DNA of 64,000 bases from contig CAXBGS010000007.1 of assembly GCA_963975425.1 (NCBI GenBank), positions 186,001 to 250,000 on the forward strand, read 5' to 3'. The notes beneath the pieces are model-generated. The model saw nothing but the letters and a program-made list of their open reading frames with translations. It did no database searches and was not told where the DNA came from. Positions within the stretch are counted from its first letter, which is position 1; the number at the start of each line of letters is the position of its first letter. This stretch comes from CAXBGS01 sp963975425 (GTDB taxonomy: Bacteria > Planctomycetota > Planctomycetia > Pirellulales > Pirellulaceae). The translations under genes and the position numbers were made by a program. Below, in pieces: positions 17,720-26,917 of this stretch.

Positions 17720-19081
17720 GTGGCTGAGCATTTTCCTCCGGCTGACGACGATCAGCACGACATCAAGAGTCCCGACGCGGAATCGGAATCCCCTCCAGTC
17801 GACGGTCCGCGAGCTGTGTTTGCGGGTGTGGCTGCATTGACCGTTATGGGGATCGGGGCCTTTGCCATCCGCTTGATGCTGGAAACGACATCGCCGCCCA
17901 GTCGTGATGCAAGCGCGGCATCTGCGTCCCATGATCCATCCGATGAAACTTATGTGGAACGAGCAACGCCTGATGGAATTGTCGCAGTGAGGAAGCAACC
18001 TGTTTCGGATACGACGAAGGTGCGGCAAGAGGAACACTTGGCGATTCGCAGTTCATCAAACATGCGGATCGTCCTTCAACGCGACAAACTACTTGAATCC
18101 CTTGACCGACTGATACTTGAACACAACAATTGGGTCAAGTATTCACCCGAACTGATTGGTAGCGAAATGGGGCACCAAATTGCGTCAGATGAAGCACTTG
18201 TCGAACGATTCGCTGCAGTGATTGATCGCGACGTGCCGACGGAATCTGAACTGAACAGCTTTCGCGATCGATTCATCACGCTTTCCAAAGTAGTGGATTC
18301 CCTTGCGAGCGATGCCTCCTACGAGCCGTCGCGTGATTTTGATGAAGCGATCCGAGTTCTATCGGAGGAAGTGGAGACTGCTTTAACAGTTGTCGCATCG
18401 AGACGGGAAGATGCCAATGCGATTGGTCGAATGGCTTTGAGCCTCGAACCAGCAGAGCAAACCCTTTCCGACGCTATCGAGAAACTCAGACAACGGTGGA
18501 TCGCTGCACGAATTGAAACGGTCGCGAATGCAGAGCGAACCGCCAACGCAGAGATGGTAGATCAACTTGCAGCGAAGAAGATGGAGCAAACACGCCTCAA
18601 ACGAGAGATTGACTTGGCGAGACTCGACAGTCAGAGTGCTGAGTTGATTGAGACGAAAGCCGATCTGAAGCGAATTGCGGAAGATAAGGAAGCAGAGCGA
18701 AAACGAAGGGCACGCTTGGCCGTACTGGAGTCGGAATTTGATCGCGACCTTGGACAAATAACATCACTGCTAAAGCCGTTCATCAGCCATGGTCGCACTC
18801 AGCCCGGATCGCGGGGTTGGCGATCAGATGCAACATATGGTCCGGTATCGCTCTCGAAGTTGAGGTCCGCCGGACTACTGGAGGATACAGTTGAATCGAG
18901 GCAGAATCTCTACTATTTGACTACCGGAAACCGCTACAACGATCGGGAACATGGTGCGTTCCCACGTTACGTCGGGGGTGCTGGGGATTGGCAGCGGAAA
19001 CATCCCACGATCGAGCGAGCCCAAGACTTGCTGCAAAAGTACGGCGAGTTGATGGTAGACAAGAACATGCTGGCACCGTAG
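17720..19081 (+). CDS. single-pass membrane protein with coiled coil
   Basis: A 453-residue protein starting at GTG. One membrane segment lies at about 32-54 ('VFAGVAALTVMGIGAFAIRL'). It is followed by a helical region and a long coiled coil around 265-345 ('RTANAEMVDQLAAKKMEQTR', 'KRIAEDKEAERKRRARLAVL'). The C-terminal 100 residues form a separate small domain ending 'DLLQKYGELMVDKNML'. No family is recognised. It is divergent from the kinase gene with an 87-bp shared promoter region, so it could be a target or partner of that kinase. Confidence 0.7.
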   Translation: MAEHFPPADDDQHDIKSPDAESESPPVDGPRAVFAGVAALTVMGIGAFAIRLMLETTSPPSRDASAASASHDPSDETYVERATPDGIVAVRKQPVSDTTKVRQEEHLAIRSSSNMRIVLQRDKLLESLDRLILEHNNWVKYSPELIGSEMGHQIASDEALVERFAAVIDRDVPTESELNSFRDRFITLSKVVDSLASDASYEPSRDFDEAIRVLSEEVETALTVVASRREDANAIGRMALSLEPAEQTLSDAIEKLRQRWIAARIETVANAERTANAEMVDQLAAKKMEQTRLKREIDLARLDSQSAELIETKADLKRIAEDKEAERKRRARLAVLESEFDRDLGQITSLLKPFISHGRTQPGSRGWRSDATYGPVSLSKLRSAGLLEDTVESRQNLYYLTTGNRYNDREHGAFPRYVGGAGDWQRKHPTIERAQDLLQKYGELMVDKNMLAP

Positions 19082-19134
19082 GAATGGCGAGCCGATGATG
19101 GTTGAAAAACCAGCCCGCACCGCGACACTGGCAT

Positions 19135-20058
19135 CTACGACTGAATAGCAATCAATGCATTGCGAAACGTCGTCTCAAAGTAGGAATCGCCGCGATCCGC
19201 AAATTTGCTCTGAGATGCGACCGCTTGCCGAATCTCTTCCTTGCCGTACCCAGCGCGCAAGAGCGAGCATACTATCGCGAAGTCCCGCTTGCTTCGATCG
19301 TCCGTGGTTACTGCTAGACGCTGAGTCAGCGGATCAGTTGTTCGCGGTTGATTTGCGAACGTCCTCCGTACTCTCCCGTCCTGCAACGATTGGGGCGACT
19401 GTCGTTTAACCTGTGGGGGAAACGATTCGATAGCAAAGCGACAATCCGGATTGCAGACTCGCAACGAGCATCGAGTGGGCTGAGCGCCATTGCGAGCGTT
19501 CTTTACATTCAAAAACCCTGGAAGTCGCAGTAGTCGGTTTGCGTCACACGTCGCGTCACAACCGAGTTGCTTGTAAAGCCGTCTAAGTCTCGCTTCAAGC
19601 AAGTCCCGATCGAACGGCAACGAAATATCGAGCGTCTGATCCAGTAGCCAGTAGAGGTGATTGCCGTTTCCGCTATCGATGATGATGCTCGGGTGAGGAA
19701 CCCCAGTCTCTTCGCAACGCCATTTTGCTACTTCCGACGTTACGTTGTCCATGTCTGCCCAAAGGCACCGAGTCTTTACGACATCCGTTTTGCGACCACG
19801 ACCGTGGGCAACCCTTGGGTTCACGCCAAAAAAGATGTTGGCGTTGTGCATCGTGTTCAGCCTATCCAGATAGCGAAGCTGTTCAACGAATCCGTCTTTT
19901 GCAAGCCACCTACGCTCGCTTCGCAACACTCGCGACTTCCGTTTACCTGAATCGCCATCGGTCCAAATTTCGATCGGTCGGACCTCGATTATTTCCCCGG
20001 CTCGAAACAGCATGGAACAAAGGAGAGCTGCATCGTTAAGACGAGAAGTGTTAGACAT
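19135..20058 (-). CDS. RepB-like primase (archaeo-eukaryotic primase fold)
   Basis: A 307-residue protein. 'KTRCLWADMDNVTSE' provides the two metal-binding Asp residues; 'HPSIIIDSGNGNHLYWLLD' and 'DATCDANRLLRLPGFLNVKN' are the signature of plasmid RepB-type primase/polymerases. Such enzymes prime replication of mobile elements. The C-terminal 60 residues ('DFAIVCSLLRAGYGKEEIRQ') look like the helical PriCT-type domain that follows these primases. ATG at 20058 is used because the reading upstream lacks conserved sequence. It converges on the coiled-coil gene. Confidence 0.82.
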   Translation of the reverse strand: MSNTSRLNDAALLCSMLFRAGEIIEVRPIEIWTDGDSGKRKSRVLRSERRWLAKDGFVEQLRYLDRLNTMHNANIFFGVNPRVAHGRGRKTDVVKTRCLWADMDNVTSEVAKWRCEETGVPHPSIIIDSGNGNHLYWLLDQTLDISLPFDRDLLEARLRRLYKQLGCDATCDANRLLRLPGFLNVKNARNGAQPTRCSLRVCNPDCRFAIESFPPQVKRQSPQSLQDGRVRRTFANQPRTTDPLTQRLAVTTDDRSKRDFAIVCSLLRAGYGKEEIRQAVASQSKFADRGDSYFETTFRNALIAIQS

Positions 20059-20307
20059 AGTCGCCTCATATTGAAAACCTCTTTGAAAACCGTTGACCAT
20101 CACCGGCGTGTCGCAAACGTCGATTCGCGAGACTCCGGCATGTTTGTCCCTTCTGCTCGGTCCCCTCATGACTTGGCTGTCAGATTTACCACGAAAACGC
20201 TGAACAAATCAAAGTTGGATTGCTGACGCAATCAGTGGACAATCGATCCAAAACCGTGCTATTGAGTCAGCATTGTCAACTGCATCGCCATCAGCGAGGT
20301 AACAGTA

Positions 20308-20601
20308 ATGCAAACGCAAGAAGCACACCAAGTACAAGACGAAACCAACCGCCCGGCAATGACGCAACGTCATGGTCGCTTGACATTGACCATCTGGCCA
20401 AATCAAACGGAAAAGGGAACGCGATATTCCACAGAGATCACGCGAACTTGGAAGGATGGTGAAAACTATCGCACCACCAGTCGGCTGGACGAGCGAGACC
20501 TGCTGGTCGCGGCCCGGCTGGCAATCATGGCCGACGACTGGGTCAACGCGGCACGGCAAGCCGACTGGGAACACGCCAGGCAAAATGGCTCACCGCCATA
20601 G
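20308..20601 (+). CDS. small conserved protein, paralogue B
   Basis: A 97-residue protein preceded by a GAGG Shine-Dalgarno. 'RLTLTIWPNQTEKGTRYSTE' then 'RTWKDGENYRTTSRLDERDL' parallels the pattern of the proteins at 6908-7147 and 38523-38849 (I-W-x-N-x-T, a strand, then S-T/S-R-x-x-x-D-D/R-D-L). The last 12 bp overlap the convergent kinase gene. Function is unknown. Its copy next to a primase gene favours a role with DNA. Confidence 0.65.
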   Translation: MQTQEAHQVQDETNRPAMTQRHGRLTLTIWPNQTEKGTRYSTEITRTWKDGENYRTTSRLDERDLLVAARLAIMADDWVNAARQADWEHARQNGSPP

Positions 20602-22233
20602 CCACCATTTCACGAAACGCGCGGTGCCGAGAAACGTGCTGATCAGTAGGACCAGCGACAGCGGCCAGCCAATGGCCTCGGGTACGGTCGATGGCACCGC
20701 GTCTCCATCATGAAACAATCTCACGGCTGCCACCAAGACGAAGGCGAACAACGTCGCTGCGAAAAGAAAGAGGTGCATCACAATCGCACCGCCCTTCGCG
20801 CCAAGCAAGACGCTCGACAAGATTGGGTCGCTAGTGAATCGTTGGAACTGCGAATCACTCGTCATCAGCCGAGCGGATGCGACAAGGCTTGCGATGATTG
20901 TGGTCGCGTACAACATCGCGTTGAGTGGACCGTGGTGCAGTGATTCATAGACCGGCTCCATTGGCTGGAACGCTAGAAGAAATCCGACGAACAGGAAATG
21001 GTACGCGAACAAGAGTGGCATGAAGCACAAAGCGAACCTTCCAGCAAAAGCTGGTAGGTGTTGTACAACCGCCGGGCCGTTTTCGCGGGCAAATGATGAA
21101 ATGTACTCCCAGGGGTCGGGCTGCGGCTGTCGAGGCGACGCGTTGCTCCGGCTCCGCTTTTTCCTCTTTTCTCGCGGAAGGATCGGTTCGGAGACGCTGC
21201 CGTCTGGATACTGATTCGTTTCAAAATTCGGCATCGCTACTGGGCGATCTTGCAAAGGATCAGCGACGTTAGCGTGGGGCTCCGCGATTTTGGGGATGGC
21301 GAGGCCCAAAGCCCGCGCGAGTTGGCAACTCGTTGGGCGATCTGATTCGGGACAATCGAAAACACTTGTATCTAGCAGGTGCGGTAGTCCAAGTTGTTCG
21401 GCCAACGGTTTCACGGAGGTCAACGTTGTATTGCGTTGTTGCCAACTTCCCGGGGCATCCGCGGGGGGATCGTTTTCCGAAAACGCAAGTAGTTCGAGAA
21501 GGAGCATGTCGCGGGCGCGCCGATCGGAATAGGCAAAAGCATGCTCATCGAGACATTCTTCCAGGTCTTTAGGGCAATAACCTGACATTCCTGTGACGCC
21601 TCCATCACCGATCGAGATGCGAGGGTCATCTAGCGTTGGTGATGTTTGGTAAACGAATGCGTCGAAGTCGATCAAGTTGACCTTTCCGGTCCTTGCATCC
21701 AAAATCAAATTGCGGTCGGTCAAATCGCCATGGACGAAACCTTTCGTGCCAATCTCCTCAAAAGCCGCCAACGTCGCGACTAGATTCTTGGCTGCTCGAA
21801 CTCTATTTATTGGTGTCGGTAGTCCGTGAACGGCATCTACTCTCCCGTGAAAAGCCCACTTTACACTTCTCCAAGTCTGGCCTGGCACCGCGTCATGAAA
21901 CGTAGCGATGAAATCGAAATCGCAACCGCTCGGACGACCGTATTGCTGAGTCGTTACCCAAGCATGAGGAAGCCCGCGGAATAGTTCAGACTCTTGAAGA
22001 ACATGTTGACCAATTAACCATTCGGTTCGATGAATGCGAGCTGGTGACGTGCGGTGAGGCTGAATGAAACGAAGGTAGGCAACCGTCTCGCCAGATTCGC
22101 CAGACATTTCACAAACCGACGCTTCCCCACCGCCTGCGACTTCGCCAAAAGACAAAGGCCAACCATCGAGTTCCCAAACTGTGCCATACAGCTCTTGGAG
22201 CTGCCGTTTACTTACATCAACCCAGTCCGTCAT
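20590..22233 (-). CDS. membrane-anchored protein kinase of a TerY-P-like triad
   Basis: A 547-residue protein. The kinase domain has a glycine loop 'EVAGGGEASVCEM' (31-43), the catalytic loop HGDLTDRN (168-175) and 'VNLIDFDAF' (185-193) in place of DFG. The N-lobe lysine position reads Y-L-R-F, so Arg replaces Lys. A Pro/Ser/Arg-rich linker leads to a C-terminal membrane part with about four segments (395-547). Its start overlaps the PP2C stop by 4 bp (ATGA). vWA, PP2C and kinase in one operon is the layout of the TerY-P triad linked to Ter stress systems; no ter genes are visible here. Confidence 0.75.
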   Translation of the reverse strand: MTDWVDVSKRQLQELYGTVWELDGWPLSFGEVAGGGEASVCEMSGESGETVAYLRFIQPHRTSPARIHRTEWLIGQHVLQESELFRGLPHAWVTTQQYGRPSGCDFDFIATFHDAVPGQTWRSVKWAFHGRVDAVHGLPTPINRVRAAKNLVATLAAFEEIGTKGFVHGDLTDRNLILDARTGKVNLIDFDAFVYQTSPTLDDPRISIGDGGVTGMSGYCPKDLEECLDEHAFAYSDRRARDMLLLELLAFSENDPPADAPGSWQQRNTTLTSVKPLAEQLGLPHLLDTSVFDCPESDRPTSCQLARALGLAIPKIAEPHANVADPLQDRPVAMPNFETNQYPDGSVSEPILPREKRKKRSRSNASPRQPQPDPWEYISSFARENGPAVVQHLPAFAGRFALCFMPLLFAYHFLFVGFLLAFQPMEPVYESLHHGPLNAMLYATTIIASLVASARLMTSDSQFQRFTSDPILSSVLLGAKGGAIVMHLFLFAATLFAFVLVAAVRLFHDGDAVPSTVPEAIGWPLSLVLLISTFLGTARFVKWWLWR

Positions 22234-23066
22234 GGCGAGATCACTGCCAGCGTCTGATTGTCGTCACTAGCACCAGATCGAATCGAAAACTGGAGTAAGT
22301 CAGTCGCCACTGTGCATCGGTCGCGATCGACACAGCGACGCATGACGTCGATCGCCTGCGAACAATCGCGCTCAATCGAACCGGTCACACCATCGGTGAA
22401 CAAGTAGAGCTGATTTGCCGAAGCGAACTGGTGGCGATATTGGGGCTCGGCAACATTTGTCATTGCTCCCAAGCAGGTCACTGGGCCCGAACTTGATGGA
22501 AGATACATCATCGGAACGCATCCGCGATCAAAGTCGCGAACAAATCCACCATCACCGATACCGTCCAAGAAAATCTGATCGCCAGCCTGCCAAGCGATCA
22601 TCACCGTCGTCTGAAAGAGTCGGCCCGCTTGAACGAATCGAGTCCAATGGCTTTCCGGCACTTGATCTGGGCGACAAAGGCGAGCGTCACCCAATATGCG
22701 TTCGCCAATTGCGAGAAATGTTTCAGCACACTCCGAGATTGGGCTGCGTTGCTTCTGGTCCTCGGTCCGGACGAGCGCAGCAACGGACGCGTAGCAAGCT
22801 AGTCGGCTGCCCAGCTTTGACTCGAACGATGCGCTGACGCCATCCGCGATAGCGACTGCCCACTTGATATCGCCGTCGCCAAGGGGAACGAACGCGAGGA
22901 AAGAGTCGCGATTGGTTTCCTTGTTTCCGTGATCGGACGCGACTGAGAGCACCGACTTGCCCGTTTCAAGAAAGCCGGGTGATTCCAGAACGGTTCCACG
23001 CTCGGCCAAAGCATCGCTGTTGGCGGAAATCGTGTCAGACAAACTTTCAAGTAGAGGACTTTCCAT
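22230..23066 (-). CDS. PP2C-family protein phosphatase
   Basis: A 278-residue PPM-type phosphatase. Visible motifs are 'ASDHGNKETNRDSFLAF', 'AIADGVSAS', 'GIGDGGFVRD', 'FTDGVTGSI' and 'SGASDDNQTLAVI', which supply the Asp residues of the metal centre. It would remove phosphate from Ser/Thr of partners of the adjacent kinase. ATG at 23066 is chosen because it lies 20 bp after the vWA stop, whereas the longer reading overlaps that gene heavily. The middle gene of the vWA-PP2C-kinase operon. Confidence 0.85.
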   Translation of the reverse strand: MESPLLESLSDTISANSDALAERGTVLESPGFLETGKSVLSVASDHGNKETNRDSFLAFVPLGDGDIKWAVAIADGVSASFESKLGSRLACYASVAALVRTEDQKQRSPISECAETFLAIGERILGDARLCRPDQVPESHWTRFVQAGRLFQTTVMIAWQAGDQIFLDGIGDGGFVRDFDRGCVPMMYLPSSSGPVTCLGAMTNVAEPQYRHQFASANQLYLFTDGVTGSIERDCSQAIDVMRRCVDRDRCTVATDLLQFSIRSGASDDNQTLAVISP

Positions 23067-23085
23067 CTTAGTTCGCAGGCCCTTC

Positions 23086-23937
23086 CTAACGCGGCCGTCG
23101 TTTTCGCTCGAGATCGCCGACGGCCCGGAAGATTTCAGCGGCAGTAGACGATCCAGAACTCGCTGCCTTCGACAGGAACTGTGCCAACATGGATGCATTC
23201 GATACATCGAAGTACGCAGGTCGGTTTGATTCGTCGTCAATGCTCGCCAAACGCTTCAACAAGTCGACGTCAGGCTGATCGCCGCCAAATTCTATTCCGA
23301 CCGTTAGAATAAGTGGCGGCGCGCCGATGGACAGTTTCATTGTTTTGATGCGATCGGCGATAGGAATAGGGTCATGATTCTTCGCTTTGTCGAATCCATC
23401 CGACATAAAAATCACAAGCGGAACCGGGTGTGCCTTCGGCATCTCATGGAAGCGGAGATAGTTCTTCTCGTAGTGCTGTAGCACGGCCTCAATCGTCCAA
23501 AGTGCTCGGTAGTACTTCGTGCGATCTGACGTCCCGGCAAAGTCAATCGAGTCGGCAGGGAAATCAAGGATCGGCACACCGAAAGTTTCTTTGTCGTAGT
23601 TGACGTACGTGCCGAATGAAAACACCACCACATCAAAATCAGAACTTCCGTCGCATTGCACCACCATTTCAGCAAGCATGTCTTTGACGGCGTTCGTTGC
23701 GGCCTCGGCCTTTCCGTCATGCGACATTGAACGGCTATCATCGACAGCGAGTATCACTAGCTGCGGACTGAAGCCCCTGGCTTGCCGCTTGTTCGGGTCA
23801 ACACGGCCTGCATACTTTGGAAGCGGAATCGGCGCGTGGAAAATCGAGTCGTAATCAATATCGACTAAGTCTTCGGGCCGTACGACGGTCGAGGAATCGA
23901 CGGATTCATCGTATTTGTCAGAACGATTTCGTGACAT
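23086..23937 (-). CDS. vWA-domain protein (TerY-like)
   Basis: A 283-residue protein built around a von Willebrand A domain. The MIDAS motif D-x-S-x-S is present at 66-70 ('LAVDDSRSMS'), with the Thr in 'FAGTSDRTKYYRAL' and the Asp in 'VIFMSDGFD'. It is the first gene of the operon and would bind a metal-dependent partner, probably a phosphoprotein scaffold. TerY homologues have this size and lie next to PP2C and kinase genes, which is the situation here. Confidence 0.82.
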   Translation of the reverse strand: MSRNRSDKYDESVDSSTVVRPEDLVDIDYDSIFHAPIPLPKYAGRVDPNKRQARGFSPQLVILAVDDSRSMSHDGKAEAATNAVKDMLAEMVVQCDGSSDFDVVVFSFGTYVNYDKETFGVPILDFPADSIDFAGTSDRTKYYRALWTIEAVLQHYEKNYLRFHEMPKAHPVPLVIFMSDGFDKAKNHDPIPIADRIKTMKLSIGAPPLILTVGIEFGGDQPDVDLLKRLASIDDESNRPAYFDVSNASMLAQFLSKAASSGSSTAAEIFRAVGDLERKRRPR

Positions 23938-24309
23938 CTCTATACCTCTTGAAGTTGTCGAGGGATGCGGTGGAGTCCATGAGCGGAACGGATTCGCAGA
24001 CGATGCTGCTCCGGACCAAGTGCTGTGATGCTCGTGTCGATGTGATTGGCAACGTTGGTCGGAGTCGCATTGCGGTTTGCAAATCGACTAGGCCAAATGA
24101 CCAGATTCTACTCGCCAGTAGAACGCTGCGAGGAACTTGAGATTGGCGAGACCAGTTACTGGGGTTGTTGTTCGACGAATCTTGCCCAAAAAAATGGAAT
24201 ATCCACCCAAAACCGGGGCGGTAAGCCGATCAACTCAAACGTCGTTGCCGGAGGTGGCCACCTTTATCCCACGACCCCACCACTGAAGCTCGCCGAAAGG
24301 CTCGCGTCA

Positions 24310-24538
24310 TCCCCGGCTGAGGAAGCAACCCTTCTCCGCCGCATCCGGCTCCACCTGTTCGCTCCGCATCACGAGAGTCCAGGTCCGCTTCGCTCTCCAC
24401 CTGGACACTCGCTCACTGCGCCCACCTAACACCCACCGGCCGGCTGCGGCTCCGAAGCGTTGCTGTCCTTTTTTTATGCTTCCTATTGCGTGGGCCTCGC
24501 CAGGGATGACTGTAGGAGGCCCACTCAACAGGAAGCAT
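24310..24538. other. GC-rich noncoding module, copy 1, ending in a nested hairpin
   Basis: The gap 23938-24624 holds no convincing gene. It contains a C-rich stretch with the words TCCCCGGCT (24310) and GGCTCCAC (24347), an 8-bp inverted repeat GTCCAGGT/ACCTGGAC (24377-24406), seven T (24469-24475), then a nested hairpin: ATGCTTCCT/AGGAAGCAT (24476-24484/24530-24538) outside GTGGGCCT/AGGCCCAC (24490-24497/24517-24524). A second module with the same order of parts is at 33020-33231. No T-run follows the hairpin, so it is not an ordinary terminator. Confidence 0.55.
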
Positions 24539-24624
24539 GTTGTTGATTTGGGTCTCCGATTCGATTCAGCCAGTTTGAACGGCTGATGTAATGTTGAAAC
24601 GTAGAAAGAACAGGAGCCAAGACC

Positions 24625-25185
24625 ATGGCCATTACCGTAAGAGAAAAGGAACATTGGAAAGAACGAATCATTCGCAAGATTGACCAAGCGATTGAGGCGA
24701 TCTGCGCAGCAGAGAACCCGAACTTTCTGGAGAAGATTCGCAAAGAAGCGAACGACCAGGCGTTGGAGTCGCTGGGCATTGCACATTTGGTGAAAGAAAT
24801 CAAGTCACTCGGAACGCAACGGGAAACTCTTGATATTGAACGTCGTAACATTCTCAAGCAGGTGCTTGCGAAGATTCAAGGCGTGGACGTTGAGTCGCTT
24901 ACCAAGAACGTCCATTCGTTTGGAGACTACGAAATTCAAGCGGCAGTCAATCGACGCGCTGCCTTGATGGAAACGGAGCTGCTAGCCGGAAACGAAATTG
25001 GCAAGCGGATTCTGAAGTTGCGTGAAGAGAAGGAAGAATTGCTCGACACCGTTTGGCTCGCAACATCGCCGAAACAAGTCAAGCAACTTTGGCAAACGGT
25101 TTCCGAAGTGTTGAAACAAGAGCCCACCGATTTGCAGCGTGAAGCGATGGGAATTGAGCCGATGGATGAATCGAGTGAGAAGTAG
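24625..25185 (+). CDS. hypothetical protein with coiled coil
   Basis: A 186-residue, highly charged helical protein, preceded by a GGAG Shine-Dalgarno. Helices such as 'ALESLGIAHLVKEIKSLGTQ' and 'GKRILKLREEKEELLDTVWL' indicate coiled coil. No family is recognised. It is followed after 7 bp by a strong terminator-like hairpin, so it is a single-gene unit downstream of the noncoding module. Confidence 0.7.
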   Translation: MAITVREKEHWKERIIRKIDQAIEAICAAENPNFLEKIRKEANDQALESLGIAHLVKEIKSLGTQRETLDIERRNILKQVLAKIQGVDVESLTKNVHSFGDYEIQAAVNRRAALMETELLAGNEIGKRILKLREEKEELLDTVWLATSPKQVKQLWQTVSEVLKQEPTDLQREAMGIEPMDESSEK

Positions 25186-25192
25186 CTGAAAC

Positions 25193-25219
25193 GGACCGGT
25201 CGCATCGAGCGACCGGTCC
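25193..25219 (+). terminator. 10-bp perfect hairpin, member of a repeated family (copy 1)
   Basis: GGACCGGTCG (25193-25202) pairs with CGACCGGTCC (25210-25219), 7-nt loop, 8 bp past the stop of the preceding gene. A near-identical hairpin is at 32854-32880 and a related one at 34045-34071. Confidence 0.65.
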
Positions 25220-25260
25220 AACTTTCGTTTGCATGGTCGTCTAAACCGTGAGAAAGTCGA

Positions 25261-25286
25261 GCACGCGATAAACCGGATTATCGTGC
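25261..25286. repeat. inverted repeat upstream of the second recombinase
   Basis: GCACGCGATAA and TTATCGTGC form a stem with a two-base bulge 17 bp before the recombinase start. It could be an operator or recombinase-binding site. Confidence 0.4.
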
Positions 25287-25303
25287 ATTGATCGAGATCG
25301 CCC

Positions 25304-26275
25304 GTGACCACGAAACCTGATTGTTTTCCTACCACTATCGAGGCCGAAGTATCGACGTCCGTGCTCGATTCGCTTGCGGCGATCCCGGAGGAAAGCGTGT
25401 GGCTCGCCAAACTCAAGAGCCGGCGAACCCGAACTGCCTACCGGCGAGACGTGGAAGATTTCATGAAATTCGCGGGCATCACTGCATCCGAACAGCTACA
25501 CCGAGTCGATCACCGACCCGTCATCGCTTGGGAATCGCACATGCGCGAGTACCAACAATTGAAGGCTTCGACGATTCGACGTCGGCTTGCCGCTCTCTCA
25601 AGTCTCTACAAGCACCTCGTTCAACATAGCGTGGTTCCGATCAATCCCGTGCGTGATGTCGAGCGCCCGCGAGTAAGCCGCAACCAGGGAAAGACGCTTG
25701 CATTTTCCCAGCGTCAAGCTCGGCAATTGCTAGATGCTCCGTCACCGCACACAATCCAAGGAATGCGAGACCGAGCGATTCTGGCCATCGGATTGCAGGT
25801 CGGTCTTCGGCGGGCTGAGATCGCCCGTTTGCTAGTCCGCGATCTTCATCAGAATCGCGGGCTGGATTCGATTTGGGTCAATCGCAAAGGTGGGGCGTGT
25901 GAATCGGTGGCCATCCATCCGCAGGTGGCAAGCCGAATCCGAGATTACCTACGGGCCACAGGCCATGAAAATCAGACCGAGACAGCGATGTTTAGGCCGC
26001 TTCGCAGCAATGGAAAAAGCGGGCCTCCGAATCGTGCATTGCACCCGGACGCTGTCAACCGCATCCTGAAGAAGTACAGCCGTGGCTTGAAGCAGCCGGC
26101 TGGATTCTCCGCCCACTCGATGCGCGCGACGTTCATCACGACGGCGCTCGACAATGGCGCGAATTTGGAAGATGTCCAGCGGGACGTCGGCCACGCAGAC
26201 CCATCGACAACTAAGCTGTATGACCGTCGCGGCCACAATCCAGAGAAGAGTGCGTCTTTCTTCGCGAGCTACTGA
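25304..26275 (+). CDS. XerC/D-type tyrosine recombinase
   Basis: A 323-residue recombinase starting at GTG. The N-terminal SAM-like domain runs from about 25 to 115 ('TAYRRDVEDFMKFAGI'). Catalytic residues are visible: Arg in 'QVGLRRAEIARL', H-x-x-R in 'FSAHSMRATFITTA', a late His in 'DVGHADPSTTKLYDRR' and the Tyr in that segment. It is distinct from the integrase at 4598 and shares closer outline with Xer and transposon recombinases. It may resolve multimers of an excised circular form or move a nested element. Confidence 0.88.
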   Translation: MTTKPDCFPTTIEAEVSTSVLDSLAAIPEESVWLAKLKSRRTRTAYRRDVEDFMKFAGITASEQLHRVDHRPVIAWESHMREYQQLKASTIRRRLAALSSLYKHLVQHSVVPINPVRDVERPRVSRNQGKTLAFSQRQARQLLDAPSPHTIQGMRDRAILAIGLQVGLRRAEIARLLVRDLHQNRGLDSIWVNRKGGACESVAIHPQVASRIRDYLRATGHENQTETAMFRPLRSNGKSGPPNRALHPDAVNRILKKYSRGLKQPAGFSAHSMRATFITTALDNGANLEDVQRDVGHADPSTTKLYDRRGHNPEKSASFFASY

Positions 26276-26479
26276 CTACCGGATCATCTCAGCGACTGCG
26301 CTGAAAATTGATTGATCGAACAACCGATAGTCGATCACTGCGGCAATGACCGCGCCGACGGTGACCATGAAGCACATTCGCATCCTGCTTGATTCAGGTT
26401 TCATCACGTATCCACTCAAGTTATCTCGCCAGGCACGAGTGGTCTGGACGATCGGTATTCCATTTCTTGACTGATTCAT
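26276..26479 (-). CDS. possible small membrane protein
   Basis: A 67-residue reading with one membrane segment ('MCFMVTVGAVIAAVIDYRLF') and a basic N-terminus. It converges directly on the recombinase stop. Support is only the hydrophobic segment and plausible composition, so it may not be real. Confidence 0.35.
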   Translation of the reverse strand: MNQSRNGIPIVQTTRAWRDNLSGYVMKPESSRMRMCFMVTVGAVIAAVIDYRLFDQSIFSAVAEMIR

Positions 26480-26629
26480 GTCGCTATCGTTGCCACAGTT
26501 TCGCTGTGGACGCAACCATCGCGAACACACGGGCCACCGGTTCCCTCCGTCTCGGTCACCACCGAGCTAATTGTGAGCGATTGAAAACGATGCTTTTCAT
26601 TGGGAATCAATTCGTGGTACACGGATTGA

Positions 26630-26917
26630 ATGCGCAACGCTTACGTGGGAATCGCCAACTCTGGGAATCTTGAGTGCCTTCATGCCGAGGACACTCACAC
26701 GATCAAGTTCCTGCGCCGACGCATCGAGCGCCGGAACCGAGCCGGTGATGTCAGCTTTTGGGCCGTGCTCGATGTTCGGTTCGCGTCGGTGATCTCGATG
26801 GAACTTTCGAGCGGAAACCATGCTCAGGCTTTCACGCTCTTGCAGGCACTCGCGGACGACGTCGGTCGTATCTTGCCGGAAGTGGTCGATCCGCTCTCCG
26901 AAGTTCTTGCCGAATAG
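26630..26917 (+). CDS. possible small protein overlapping the 3' end of the next gene
   Basis: A 95-residue reading. The second half ('MELSSGNHAQAFTLLQALAD' then 'ILPEVVDPLSEVL') has the look of real helical protein, while the opposing strand here reads as low-complexity Ser/Thr. It overlaps the minus-strand gene at 26824 by 94 bp. Either this gene is real and its neighbour has a non-native tail, or the reverse. Confidence 0.3.
   Translation: MRNAYVGIANSGNLECLHAEDTHTIKFLRRRIERRNRAGDVSFWAVLDVRFASVISMELSSGNHAQAFTLLQALADDVGRILPEVVDPLSEVLAE

Noticed and set aside
25304..26275. Second recombinase as part of an integron
   Set aside because: No attC-like array or integron-specific insertion was seen; it reads as a Xer-type recombinase.
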